DNA of 64,000 nt from Frigoribacterium sp. JB110 (GTDB taxonomy: Bacteria > Actinomycetota > Actinomycetes > Actinomycetales > Microbacteriaceae). The notes under the pieces were generated by a model, which worked only from the letters and a program-made list of their open reading frames with translations, ran no database searches and was not told where the DNA came from. The stretch spans positions 62,001-126,000 of the forward strand of contig NZ_FUIA01000020.1 of assembly GCF_900163665.1 (NCBI RefSeq), given 5' to 3'. The translations under genes were made by a program, and so were the position numbers. Each line of letters starts with the position of its first letter. Position 1 is the stretch's first letter. This document shows, in pieces, positions 19,417-27,180 of the stretch.

Positions 19417-20346
19417 TCATCGGGGGGTTTCCTGCTGTGTGTTCTCCGCCGCCTCAGCGGCGACCAGGTCATGAATGTCCCGGATGATCGCGGCACGATC
19501 AGCCGCAGCACCCGTGAAGATCTCGAAGGAGTCGCCCGCCTGACCCGCCACCATGCCGAGGCCGGACATCGTGCGCAGTCCACGGGCGCGGGCCGTCCTG
19601 AGCAGCGCCGTCTCGGTCGGGCGGTACACGATGTCGCTCACCCATGCATCGCCCGGAAGCAGACCGGGGTCGAAGGCCATGCCCGGATGGGCGGCCATGC
19701 CGAACGGCGTGGCGTTCACGACGCCGACGGCACAGGGCAGCAGTGCGTCTGCGGCGTCGAGGCCGACGCCTCTGGCTTCGCGCCCGCCTGCGCACACGCG
19801 ATCCGCCAGTTCCTGCGCGCGGTCGACGACCGCATCGACGATCACGATCTCCTCGACATCGCGCTCTGCCAGCGCCGTCGCAACGGCGTTGCCCGCACCG
19901 CCGGCGCCGTACACGATGACGAGGCCGTGCCCTGCACCGCCGAACGCGTCGTCGAAGGCGCTGCCGAAGCCGGTGACGTCGGTGTTGTGACCGATCAGTC
20001 CGGATGGAGTGAACTTCACCGTGTTGACGGCACCGACACGTCGCGCGCTCGGCGCCAGATCGTCGAGCAGCGGGATGACCGCCTGTTTCGCGGGATGTGT
20101 GACGTTCAACCCGTCGAACCCCATCGTGCGCGCCGCCCACAGCAGCTGCTCGAGGCGATCCGGCGCCGCGTCATCCGGTGCGATGTCGACCGGGCGGTAC
20201 ACGTAGCTCATGCCGTGTCGTGCGCCCTCGAGCTCGTGCAGCGGCGGCGTCAACGAGGGCCGCACGCCCTGGCCGATCAGCCCGACGAGCACGGATCGCG
20301 GCGCCTGCGGCAGGCGCGGGGCCGTGGAGTGAGGATTCCCGATCAC
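19417..20346 (-). CDS. Shikimate/quinate 5-dehydrogenase family protein
   Basis: This 309-residue NAD(P)-dependent dehydrogenase starts at GTG 20346, overlapping the dctM stop by four bases. Motifs are the substrate-binding RPSLTPPLHE, GLNVTHPAKQAV with the catalytic Lys, AVNTV, NTDVTGF and the nucleotide loop YGAGGAGNAVATAL. AroE oxidises or reduces C3 of shikimate/3-dehydroshikimate. Within a TRAP operon facing a QsuB-like enzyme it more likely works in catabolism (QsuD-like) than in aromatic biosynthesis. Cofactor preference cannot be settled by eye, so no symbol is given. Confidence 0.88.
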   Translation of the reverse strand: MIGNPHSTAPRLPQAPRSVLVGLIGQGVRPSLTPPLHELEGARHGMSYVYRPVDIAPDDAAPDRLEQLLWAARTMGFDGLNVTHPAKQAVIPLLDDLAPSARRVGAVNTVKFTPSGLIGHNTDVTGFGSAFDDAFGGAGHGLVIVYGAGGAGNAVATALAERDVEEIVIVDAVVDRAQELADRVCAGGREARGVGLDAADALLPCAVGVVNATPFGMAAHPGMAFDPGLLPGDAWVSDIVYRPTETALLRTARARGLRTMSGLGMVAGQAGDSFEIFTGAAADRAAIIRDIHDLVAAEAAENTQQETPR

Positions 20347-21617
20347 AGTCCCAGCACCCCCGGCAGCCACATCACAGCATCGGGGAAGAGCACCGCGAGC
20401 AGCACGACCACGATCAGGGGCACCAGGAACGGCACCGTACCGCGGAACACGTCTCCGATGCGCGTCTTCGACACGCTCGATGTGACGAACAGCACGGTGC
20501 CGACGGGCGGAGTGAGCAGGCCGATCATCAGCGCGATGATGGTCACCACGCCCAGCACGATCGGGTCCACGCCATAGGTGTTCGCAATCGGGATCAGGAT
20601 GGGCACGATCAGCACGAGCACCGCTGTCGCATCGATCACGGTGCCGAGGATCAGGCACAGCACGACGACGAGCAGCAGGAAGACCGTGGGGTCGTCGCTC
20701 ACCGAGAGCATCGCGTCGGTCATCAGCTGGGGAAGGCGCTCACGGGCCAGGATGTAACCGAGCAGCGACGCCGTCGCCACGATCAGCATGATGGCGCCGG
20801 TGGTGAGCACCGTCTCCTTCAGCGCGGCGAGCAGGCCGCGCCAGGTCAGCGTGCGCTGCACGATGCCGACGAGCAGGATGTACACGGCCGATACCGCTGC
20901 GGCTTCCGTCGGTGTGAAGAAGCCGCCGAGGATGCCGCCCAGGATGATCACGGGCGTGATCATCGGCAGGATCACGCCCTTGGTCGCGGCGAGCACCTCG
21001 CGCTTGTCGAACTCGCCGCGAGTGATCTTCCTGTTGCGCGCCACGAGGACGGCGACGACCACGACGAGGCCCGCCGCCATCAGCAGCGCCGGGATCACCG
21101 AGGCCGCGAACAGCCCTCCGGTGGACACTGCGGCGAGGCCGGCGTAGATCACAGCGGGGATCGACGGCGGCATCACCGGTGCGATCAGCGCAGACGACGC
21201 CGACACACCGGTCGCGAAGCGGCGACCGTAGCCGGCACGGATCATCTGCGGGATCTGCACCTTTCCGAGGGCTGCGGCATCGGCGACCGCCGATCCGCTC
21301 ATCCAGCTGAATCCGACGCTCGTGCCGATGGCGACATAGCCGAGAGAGCCGCGCACCCTCGCCAGCACCGCCAGGGCGAAGCGGAAGAGGCGGTCGGCGA
21401 TTCCCGCGTGGTTGGCGAGCGCGCCCAGCAGCACGAACAGCGGGACGGCGAGCATCGGGAAGCTGTTGGCCGCGTTGAACACCTCGCGCAGCGCGTTGCC
21501 GACGGACTGGTCGTTCAGCCACATGTACACGATCGACGGGCCGAGGAAGGCGAACGCGACAGGGACGCGGATGATCAGCAGCACCGCGATCGCGATGCCG
21601 AGCAGGGCGACCATCAT
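20343..21617 (-). CDS. dctM: TRAP transporter large permease DctM
   Basis: This 424-residue protein has 11-12 membrane segments and the DctM signatures VPLFVLLGALANHAGIADRLFRFA, GFSWMSGSAVADAAALGKVQIPQM and PIANTYGVDPIVLGVVTIIALMIGLLTPPVGTVLFV. It forms the sodium-driven import channel with DctQ and DctP. The start overlaps the dctQ stop (ATGA) and the stop overlaps the dehydrogenase start, so translation is coupled along the operon. Confidence 0.93.
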   Translation of the reverse strand: MMVALLGIAIAVLLIIRVPVAFAFLGPSIVYMWLNDQSVGNALREVFNAANSFPMLAVPLFVLLGALANHAGIADRLFRFALAVLARVRGSLGYVAIGTSVGFSWMSGSAVADAAALGKVQIPQMIRAGYGRRFATGVSASSALIAPVMPPSIPAVIYAGLAAVSTGGLFAASVIPALLMAAGLVVVVAVLVARNRKITRGEFDKREVLAATKGVILPMITPVIILGGILGGFFTPTEAAAVSAVYILLVGIVQRTLTWRGLLAALKETVLTTGAIMLIVATASLLGYILARERLPQLMTDAMLSVSDDPTVFLLLVVVLCLILGTVIDATAVLVLIVPILIPIANTYGVDPIVLGVVTIIALMIGLLTPPVGTVLFVTSSVSKTRIGDVFRGTVPFLVPLIVVVLLAVLFPDAVMWLPGVLGL

Positions 21618-22159
21618 GCGCCGACCTCCTGCTCGTCTTCGTCGATCTCCGGCAGGATCGGTCCCCGCAGGGCGATGTGCACCGCCTGGATCAGCGAGCG
21701 CACCGCCGTCGAGACCACTCCGACGAGAACGGGAACGTACACCGACGACATCGGCAGGCGCAGCACCGGTGACTTGATGATGCCCTGCGAGTCGATCAGC
21801 CTCAGCGCCTCGATGACCAGCAGGATCGCCACAGCCGCGACGAGCAGCATCGCGAGCGTCTGCACGATGCGCACCAGCGCCTGGCTGCGGAAACCGTCGA
21901 CGATCTCGAGAGCGATGTGCCCTCGCGTCGTCACGAGCACGCCCGCGATCGAGAACGTCAGCCAGACGAGGCAGAACTGCGAGATCTCACCGGTCCACGC
22001 GACCTGATCGATCGGCAGGTACCGCTGCAGCGCCTGGAAGAAGACGAGCACCACGATCGCGACGAGGCAGACGATGGCGACGGTCATCTCCACCGCCGTG
22101 ATGATGCGAACGACGATGCGCCACGCGGGCAGGCGGGCGGGTGCAGCGGGCTCTGACAT
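21614..22159 (-). CDS. dctQ: TRAP transporter small permease DctQ
   Basis: This 181-residue protein has four membrane segments in the DctQ arrangement (AVEMTVAIVCLVAIVVLVFFQALQRY, ISQFCLVWLTFSIAGVLVTTRGHIALEIVDG). ATG 22159 is chosen because AGGACG precedes it; an in-frame codon 36 bases upstream would lie very near the operator. It is the first gene of the six-gene operon, and the palindrome at 22198-22217 lies 38 bases upstream. Confidence 0.88.
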   Translation of the reverse strand: MSEPAAPARLPAWRIVVRIITAVEMTVAIVCLVAIVVLVFFQALQRYLPIDQVAWTGEISQFCLVWLTFSIAGVLVTTRGHIALEIVDGFRSQALVRIVQTLAMLLVAAVAILLVIEALRLIDSQGIIKSPVLRLPMSSVYVPVLVGVVSTAVRSLIQAVHIALRGPILPEIDEDEQEVGA

Positions 22160-22197
22160 GGGACGTCCTTGTCGGTCCAGAGAATCGGGGTGCAATG

Positions 22198-22217
22198 AAT
22201 GTACCGGTTAGTACATA
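22198..22217 (-). promoter_or_regulatory. TetR-type operator before the TRAP operon
   Basis: AATGTACC-GGTT-AGTACATA matches the palindrome at 14860-14879 in its left arm and in seven bases of the right arm (GTACAT plus spacing). It lies upstream of dctQ, the first gene of the operon that includes tetR. Confidence 0.7.
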
Positions 22218-22343
22218 GGCTGCGCAACCCCGTCCTCGACCGCTGTGGGGCTCGCGCAGGTCGACGCCGGCGCCCGGATCCGGACGGCACCGCCCGCGCA
22301 TCCACCCGAGACAACGCACGCATCGCCCGCTACCGTGGTCATC

Positions 22344-22808
22344 ATGACGACCCCGCAGCAGCCGAACCAACCCCCGTACTCGCCACAGGGTCAGCCGCAG
22401 CAGCAGTACCCGCAGCAGTACAGCGCTCCGCCGCAGGCTCCCGGATATCCGACACAGATTCCGGGGCATCCGGCGCAGGCTCGTGCGTCATCCGGAGGCA
22501 AGGGCCTCGCCTGGACGGCGATCCTCATCGCAGTCTTCGCCGTGCTGGCCGGTCCGTTCATCAGCGCGGGACACGTTCTCGCGCAGGGCGGCGATCTCTC
22601 CGCGATCGGCACGAGAACGGCTTTCGGTGCGCTCGCGATCGGATTCCCTCTGCTTCTCGCGATCATCGGCACCGTGCTCGCCGGAATCGCGCTCCGCGGC
22701 TCCGCGAAGGCCCTCGCGGGTGCCGGCCTCGGCGCGAACCTGCTCCTGCTCCTGTCGGTGCTGGTCAACTCGTTTCTGACGCCGCTGCTCTACACCGCGC
22801 TGCTCTAG
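22344..22808 (+). CDS. Small Pro/Gln-rich N-tail membrane protein
   Basis: This 154-residue protein has a disordered Pro/Gln/Tyr-rich N-terminal third with QPQQQYPQQY repeats, then three hydrophobic segments (WTAILIAVFAVLAGPFI, FGALAIGFPLLLAIIGTVLAG, AGLGANLLLLLSVLVN). The pattern is common in actinobacterial DUF4190-like proteins, but I cannot name a family. ATG 22344 is preferred over an upstream in-frame ATG because TACCGT lies seven bases before it, suggesting a leaderless mRNA. It converges on the glycosyltransferase gene with only 13 bases between stops. Confidence 0.7.
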   Translation: MTTPQQPNQPPYSPQGQPQQQYPQQYSAPPQAPGYPTQIPGHPAQARASSGGKGLAWTAILIAVFAVLAGPFISAGHVLAQGGDLSAIGTRTAFGALAIGFPLLLAIIGTVLAGIALRGSAKALAGAGLGANLLLLLSVLVNSFLTPLLYTALL

Positions 22809-22821
22809 AGCACCGACGGCG

Positions 22822-24036
22822 TCAATGCTCCGTCTCGGCCAGAACCCGTTCGTAGAGCTCGATCATCTCGGCGGTCCTGGTCGACTGCCGGAAGCGATCC
22901 CGGATGTCCGCACTCGGGGTGGGAGCGGTGCCCGCCCGGATGTCGTCGGCCGCGACGCGAAGTGCGCGTGCAAGCGCGTCGGCTGACGGATCGGGCGCGG
23001 CACCGGGGGAGACCCGCCACACGCCGGAGCCGACCTCGTCTGCGATGTCCGGATCGCTCATCACGCTCGGGGTGCCGAGAGCGGCCGCCTCGAACGGCGT
23101 CATCCCCTGCGTCTCGAACCCGATCGATGTCTGCACGAGCGCATCGGCCCGAGCGATCCGCTCCAGAGTGAGCTCGTACGGCAGGCCGCCCAGGAATGCG
23201 ACTCGAGCGTCGATCCCGCGATCGGCGACCATCCGGCGTGCCCGGCGCATCTGCGCGCCGCCCCCGATCACCTCGACCCGCATGTCGACGCCCGAGCGTG
23301 CGACCGCGTCAAGGAACGGCAGCAGGCGCTTCTCCGGGCTCATCCGGCCGATCCACACGAATCGGGGCGGTCCGTCGACGCGCTCTGACGGCATGGCGGC
23401 GACGACGCGTTCCAGTACGTCGTCGTCCATGCCGTTCCACATCGCCTCGACCGTCGGGAAGACGCCGTGCTGCTCCAGCCGTCGGGCGAAGTGCGTCGAC
23501 GGCGCGGTCACCGCAGATGCACCGCCCGACAGCTCGCGCAGGTAGTCCCAGCCGTCTCGTCCGCGGCCCGAACCGGGCACGGACAGCCGGCGCCAGGCGT
23601 TCAGCGCTCGCATCACCAGACCGGGGAACGGCGCGGTCGCCCTGATGCCGGTCTCGACTCTGTTGTGCATCGTATGCACGACAGGCAGACGGTGACGGTT
23701 CGCGAATCTGTACCCGAGGAACGCGCCCCAGAAATCCGCTTGCACGTGCACTATGTCGACCGGAGGTCGTTCTCGCATGCGGCGGTCGACGACGCGATCG
23801 GAACCGCGGCCCGGCCACACCAGTGCGTACTCGCGATCAGGGGTGATCGGCACCGACGGCAGGTCGACGTACGCGGAGTCACCGCTGTTCACGCGCGCAC
23901 GCGGACCATGCCTGCGCGGTGCGACGACGGTGACGGTGTGACCCGCGCGCTCCAGGTAGAGCCGCTGCAGGCGCGTCGACACCTGCGCCCCGCCCAGCGT
24001 CTCGACGTGCTGGTCGGCGAACATCACGATGTGCAT
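22822..24036 (-). CDS. GT4-type glycosyltransferase
   Basis: This 404-residue GT-B fold enzyme has an N-terminal acceptor domain (MHIVMFADQHVETLGGAQVSTRLQ) and a C-terminal nucleotide-sugar domain with RFVWIGRMSPEKRLLPFLDAV and the retaining-enzyme EX7E motif in GFETQGMTPFEAAALGTP. It probably acts at the cytoplasmic membrane face on a lipid or polysaccharide acceptor. ATG 24036 has GGAGG upstream; the longer frame runs through repeat DNA. Donor and acceptor are unknown. Resembles mannosyltransferases such as MgtA/PimB only at family level. Confidence 0.85.
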   Translation of the reverse strand: MHIVMFADQHVETLGGAQVSTRLQRLYLERAGHTVTVVAPRRHGPRARVNSGDSAYVDLPSVPITPDREYALVWPGRGSDRVVDRRMRERPPVDIVHVQADFWGAFLGYRFANRHRLPVVHTMHNRVETGIRATAPFPGLVMRALNAWRRLSVPGSGRGRDGWDYLRELSGGASAVTAPSTHFARRLEQHGVFPTVEAMWNGMDDDVLERVVAAMPSERVDGPPRFVWIGRMSPEKRLLPFLDAVARSGVDMRVEVIGGGAQMRRARRMVADRGIDARVAFLGGLPYELTLERIARADALVQTSIGFETQGMTPFEAAALGTPSVMSDPDIADEVGSGVWRVSPGAAPDPSADALARALRVAADDIRAGTAPTPSADIRDRFRQSTRTAEMIELYERVLAETEH

Positions 24037-24095
24037 GCCGGCCTCCGCTCTCCCTGCCTCGACGCTACCGCCCCGAGCTATGACCGTCCGCAGAC

Positions 24096-24153
24096 CTTCA
24101 TTTCTGGCACATCTCCGGGTGGGCACACCACCGGAGATGTGCCAGAAACGAAG
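24096..24153. repeat. 58-bp palindromic intergenic repeat, copy 2
   Basis: Identical to the copy at 16676 except for one base (C at 24149) that creates a single mismatch in the stem. It lies between two genes of the same orientation, about 120 bases beyond the dehydrogenase stop. Confidence 0.9.
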
Positions 24154-24275
24154 AGATACCGGGGGCAGGGTCTCGGGGGCTGCGGCTGCGCGGCCTCGGC
24201 CGGAACCGCAGGAGAGCCGCCCGTGTCAGGATGTCCGCGCGCTGCGCGAGTGCGTCAGCGGACGTGCCGGGCCGC

Positions 24276-25235
24276 TCAGTCGTTCGAGATGGGCGCAGGG
24301 CCGAGCTCGACGATGAGCTTCTGCATCGCGACGTAGGCCTTGTTGCGGTACGCGATCAGCTCCGGTGTGCGCTCGGCGGGCACGTCGAGGTAGCCGGCGC
24401 CCGACTTGGTGCCGAAACTGCCTGCGTCGACGAGCTCCTTCAGCGAGCCAGGAGTCGCGAAGCGCTCGGGCCAGCGGGTCTGCAGCGATTCGTAGCAGGA
24501 CGCGTACACGTCGAGCCCGGCCATGTCGGCGATGGCGAACGGGCCGAAGAACGGCAGGCGGAACCCGAAGGTGGTGCGAACGATCGTGTCCACGTCGTTC
24601 GGGGTGGCGATGCCCTCCTCCACGAGCTGCGACGCCTCGTGGAACAGCGCATACTGCAGCCGATTGAGCACGAATCCGACCGCGTCGCCGACGCGCGCGG
24701 TGAGCTTGCCCGTCGAGCGCACGATCTCCTCGATCACCGGGAGCGCGCCCTCCGATGTGCCGTCGTGGCTGATGAGCTCGACACCGGGGATGAAGGGCGC
24801 GGGGTTCGAGAAATGCACGCCGAGGAAGCGCTCGGGACGCTCGACGGCTTCGGCGAGCCTGCCGATGAGGATCGTCGACGTGTTCGAGCCGATGATCGCG
24901 TCGGGGCGAGCGGCGGCCGAGATGCGCGCAAGGGTCGCGTGCTTGATCTCGATCTTCTCCGGCACGGCCTCCTCGATGACGTCCGCGTCCTTCACGGCGT
25001 CCTCGATGGTCTCAGCGGCCGTGACGTTCTCGCGGATCCGCTCGACCGCGTCATCCGGGAACAGCCCGTCCTCAACGAACCGGCCGGCCTCGGTCAGGAG
25101 GCGGTCGAGGTTCGACGCAGCGACCTCCGCCGAGATGTCGGCGATCTGAACGGTGTGACCGGCCAAGGCGAGCACCTGTGCGATGCCGCCTCCCATGTAG
25201 CCGGAGCCGACGACGGCAATCCTGTAGGCAGTCAT
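24276..25235 (-). CDS. 3-hydroxyacyl-CoA dehydrogenase family protein
   Basis: This 319-residue NAD-dependent dehydrogenase has the Rossmann loop VVGSGYMGGGIAQVLALAGH, EAVPEKIEIKHATLARISA, GSNTSTI, the catalytic-His region FLGVHFSNPAPFIPGVELI and a C-terminal 3HCDH domain with GFVLNRLQYALFHEASQLVEEG. ATG 25235 follows AAAGGCGAG. It lies 11 bases after the isomerase gene. With that neighbour and a GntR regulator, oxidation of a sugar acid (as in L-gulonate 3-dehydrogenases of this family) is at least as likely as fatty-acid oxidation. Substrate unresolved. Confidence 0.85.
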   Translation of the reverse strand: MTAYRIAVVGSGYMGGGIAQVLALAGHTVQIADISAEVAASNLDRLLTEAGRFVEDGLFPDDAVERIRENVTAAETIEDAVKDADVIEEAVPEKIEIKHATLARISAAARPDAIIGSNTSTILIGRLAEAVERPERFLGVHFSNPAPFIPGVELISHDGTSEGALPVIEEIVRSTGKLTARVGDAVGFVLNRLQYALFHEASQLVEEGIATPNDVDTIVRTTFGFRLPFFGPFAIADMAGLDVYASCYESLQTRWPERFATPGSLKELVDAGSFGTKSGAGYLDVPAERTPELIAYRNKAYVAMQKLIVELGPAPISND

Positions 25236-25246
25236 TGTCTCGCCTT

Positions 25247-26182
25247 TCACGCTGTGGGGAGGAGGGTGCGGAGGTACCGCTGGTTGGTCGCACAGACGCC
25301 GAGGCTGTCGCCGCCGTACTGCTCCATCAGGAAGATGCCGTCGAAGCCGCCGGCGACCGCGTCGCGGACGACCTGGCGGTAGTTGATCAGGCCGGCCTCC
25401 ATCGTGGTCGGCACCGAGGTGTACCAGGATCCGTCGGCCGCCTCGTCGCGGGTGTAGTTCTTGACATGCCAGTAGTTCGTATACGGCAGGGTCTTCGCGA
25501 ACGCCTCGCGCCAATCCTCGACAGGGCGGTGGAGGCGGATGAGGTTGCCGATGTCCGGGTTGATGCCGACGTTGTCGAGGCCGATCTCCTCGACGAGGCG
25601 GACCGCGCTGTCGGCCGAGCCGACGTAGGTGTCCTCGTACATCTCGAGCGACATCTTCAAGCCCACCTCAGCCGCGTGCGTGCCGAGCTCGCGCAGGCGC
25701 GTGACCGCTTTCTCCCACACCTCGGGGTCATCCGGGTCTTTGGGCCCCTGCACCGTCCAGAACCACAGAGCCTTGCGCTGCGCCTCGTTGAACGGCTGGT
25801 GCAGGCCGGTCGAGAAGACTTCCATGCCCCATTCGGCGGCCGCGTCGATCGTGCGGTGCGCGTACTCGAGGTTGCGCTCCTCGTGACCGGGCATGATCAC
25901 GCTCTGACGCTGCAGGTGGACGCTGGGGATCCGGATGCCGTGGGAGGCGACGATCGAGAAGAGCTCGTCACGCCTGGAGGGCTCGAGGTCGGCGGGCCGG
26001 ATATGGCTGTCGGCCAGCTCGACGAGCGAGAAGTCGACATCCTCGACCTGCTGGAAGACGTCGTCCCATACCTCGGGGGCCGCATCATGGAGCGCTGTGC
26101 CATCGGCCCCGACCGTGGGGAAACCATGCAGACACGTGGCGATCGGCCAGGTCTCTGCGGTGTGCGGGGACGACTTCGTCAT
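25247..26182 (-). CDS. Sugar-phosphate isomerase/epimerase (AP-endonuclease-2 TIM barrel)
   Basis: This 311-residue TIM-barrel protein has the family metal-site stretches VELADSHIRPADLEP, SLEMYEDTYVGS, VGINPDIGNLIRL, WHVKNYTRDE and DGIFLMEQYGGDS. Members isomerise or epimerise keto-sugars, inositol intermediates or hydroxypyruvate. It is the first gene of a two-gene operon. The ATCCTATAGGAT palindrome lies 38 bases before its start, next to TATAGT/TAGGAT hexamers that may be the -10, so the GntR gene just upstream probably controls it. Confidence 0.85.
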   Translation of the reverse strand: MTKSSPHTAETWPIATCLHGFPTVGADGTALHDAAPEVWDDVFQQVEDVDFSLVELADSHIRPADLEPSRRDELFSIVASHGIRIPSVHLQRQSVIMPGHEERNLEYAHRTIDAAAEWGMEVFSTGLHQPFNEAQRKALWFWTVQGPKDPDDPEVWEKAVTRLRELGTHAAEVGLKMSLEMYEDTYVGSADSAVRLVEEIGLDNVGINPDIGNLIRLHRPVEDWREAFAKTLPYTNYWHVKNYTRDEAADGSWYTSVPTTMEAGLINYRQVVRDAVAGGFDGIFLMEQYGGDSLGVCATNQRYLRTLLPTA

Positions 26183-26219
26183 GACGGCTCCAGTGCGGAT
26201 CGGTGGACGTCGTCACTAT

Positions 26220-26231
26220 ATCCTATAGGAT
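26220..26231 (-). promoter_or_regulatory. Candidate GntR operator
   Basis: ATCCTATAGGAT is a perfect 12-base palindrome in the promoter region of the isomerase operon, flanked by outer CACT/AGTG half-sites. It lies between the GntR gene and its presumed target. Confidence 0.6.
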
Positions 26232-26293
26232 CAGTGATCGTCGTCCCCCTTGCGCTGTGTGGCGTGTGGGAAGGGGAGGTCGCGCGGAGCGCA

Positions 26294-26983
26294 TCAGCCG
26301 CCGCTCAGCGAGCGTCCGCGCACGTTCTCGATGTGGGCGACGAGCGCCGCGATGCCCGCCTCCGCGCCGTCCGCAAAGGCGGTCACGATCGCCTCGTGCT
26401 CGCTGACTGCCTCGCGCACGTCCTCCGGCCCACGCAGCGCGGCCTGTCGCATCCGATGGGTGAGCGCACCGAGATCCTCGTACATCCCGGTGAGGTAGCG
26501 GTTGTTCGCGCGCTCGAAGAGCACCAGATGCACGGCATGATCGGCGTCGAAGTACCGCTGGGTGAGGTTCAGCGGAACCCCACGCCCGTCGCGGTGCGCC
26601 GAGAGGACAGATTCGGTCATCCTGGTGTGCTTCGCCTGCGCCGCCGTGAGGTCGGCCGCCAGCCGATCTCCGCCGTGCTGCGCCGCGAGGCGCGCGGCGG
26701 CGACCTCGAGAGGGAGGCGCGCGTCGAAAAGCTCGCCGAGCTGCACGGCGTCCAGCGGCGGGGCGACGCGGTATCCCTTGAGCGCCTCACGCGTGACCAG
26801 ACCTGTGCGCTCGAGGTGCACCATGGCTTCCCTGACGGGCGTCGGAGACACCTTGAGCTCGCGTGCCATCGTGTCGATCGACACGCGCTCGCCCGGGAGC
26901 AGCTCGCCGGCGAGGAGCATCTGCAGGATCCGGTCGTAGACCTCATCGCGAAGAGCACGACGTGAGATGTCGCCACCAGCCAT
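26294..26983 (-). CDS. GntR-family (FCD-type) transcriptional regulator
   Basis: This 229-residue regulator begins at ATG 26983, with a GGGGGTG ribosome site. The winged helix (LRDEVYDRILQMLLAGELLPGERVSIDTMARELKVSPTPVREAMVHLERTGLV) is followed by an all-helical FCD effector domain with DADHAVHLVLFERANNRYL, TGMYEDLG and AVSEHEAIVTAFADG. FCD domains bind organic acids, often with metal. It sits directly upstream of the isomerase/dehydrogenase operon in the same direction and probably represses it. Confidence 0.88.
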   Translation of the reverse strand: MAGGDISRRALRDEVYDRILQMLLAGELLPGERVSIDTMARELKVSPTPVREAMVHLERTGLVTREALKGYRVAPPLDAVQLGELFDARLPLEVAAARLAAQHGGDRLAADLTAAQAKHTRMTESVLSAHRDGRGVPLNLTQRYFDADHAVHLVLFERANNRYLTGMYEDLGALTHRMRQAALRGPEDVREAVSEHEAIVTAFADGAEAGIAALVAHIENVRGRSLSGG

Positions 26984-27080
26984 GCCGCACCCCCGCTCTC
27001 GGCGCCGTGTCATCACACCTTATCGGTCGAGCCGTTCCGCGCCGTGACACAGCAGCGCCGAACTCTGATTGCGCGCAGAT

Positions 27081-27138
27081 CTTCATTTCTGGCACATCTC
27101 CGGGTGGGCACACCACCGGAGATGTGCCAGAAATGAAG
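27081..27138. repeat. 58-bp palindromic intergenic repeat, copy 3
   Basis: Identical in all 58 bases to the copy at 16676. It lies between the GntR gene and the stop of the next glycosyltransferase, 42 bases downstream of that stop. Confidence 0.9.
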
Positions 27139-27180
27139 AATTACGCGCGGGGCGCTCGCGGACTGCGGTGCCAGCCGGTG

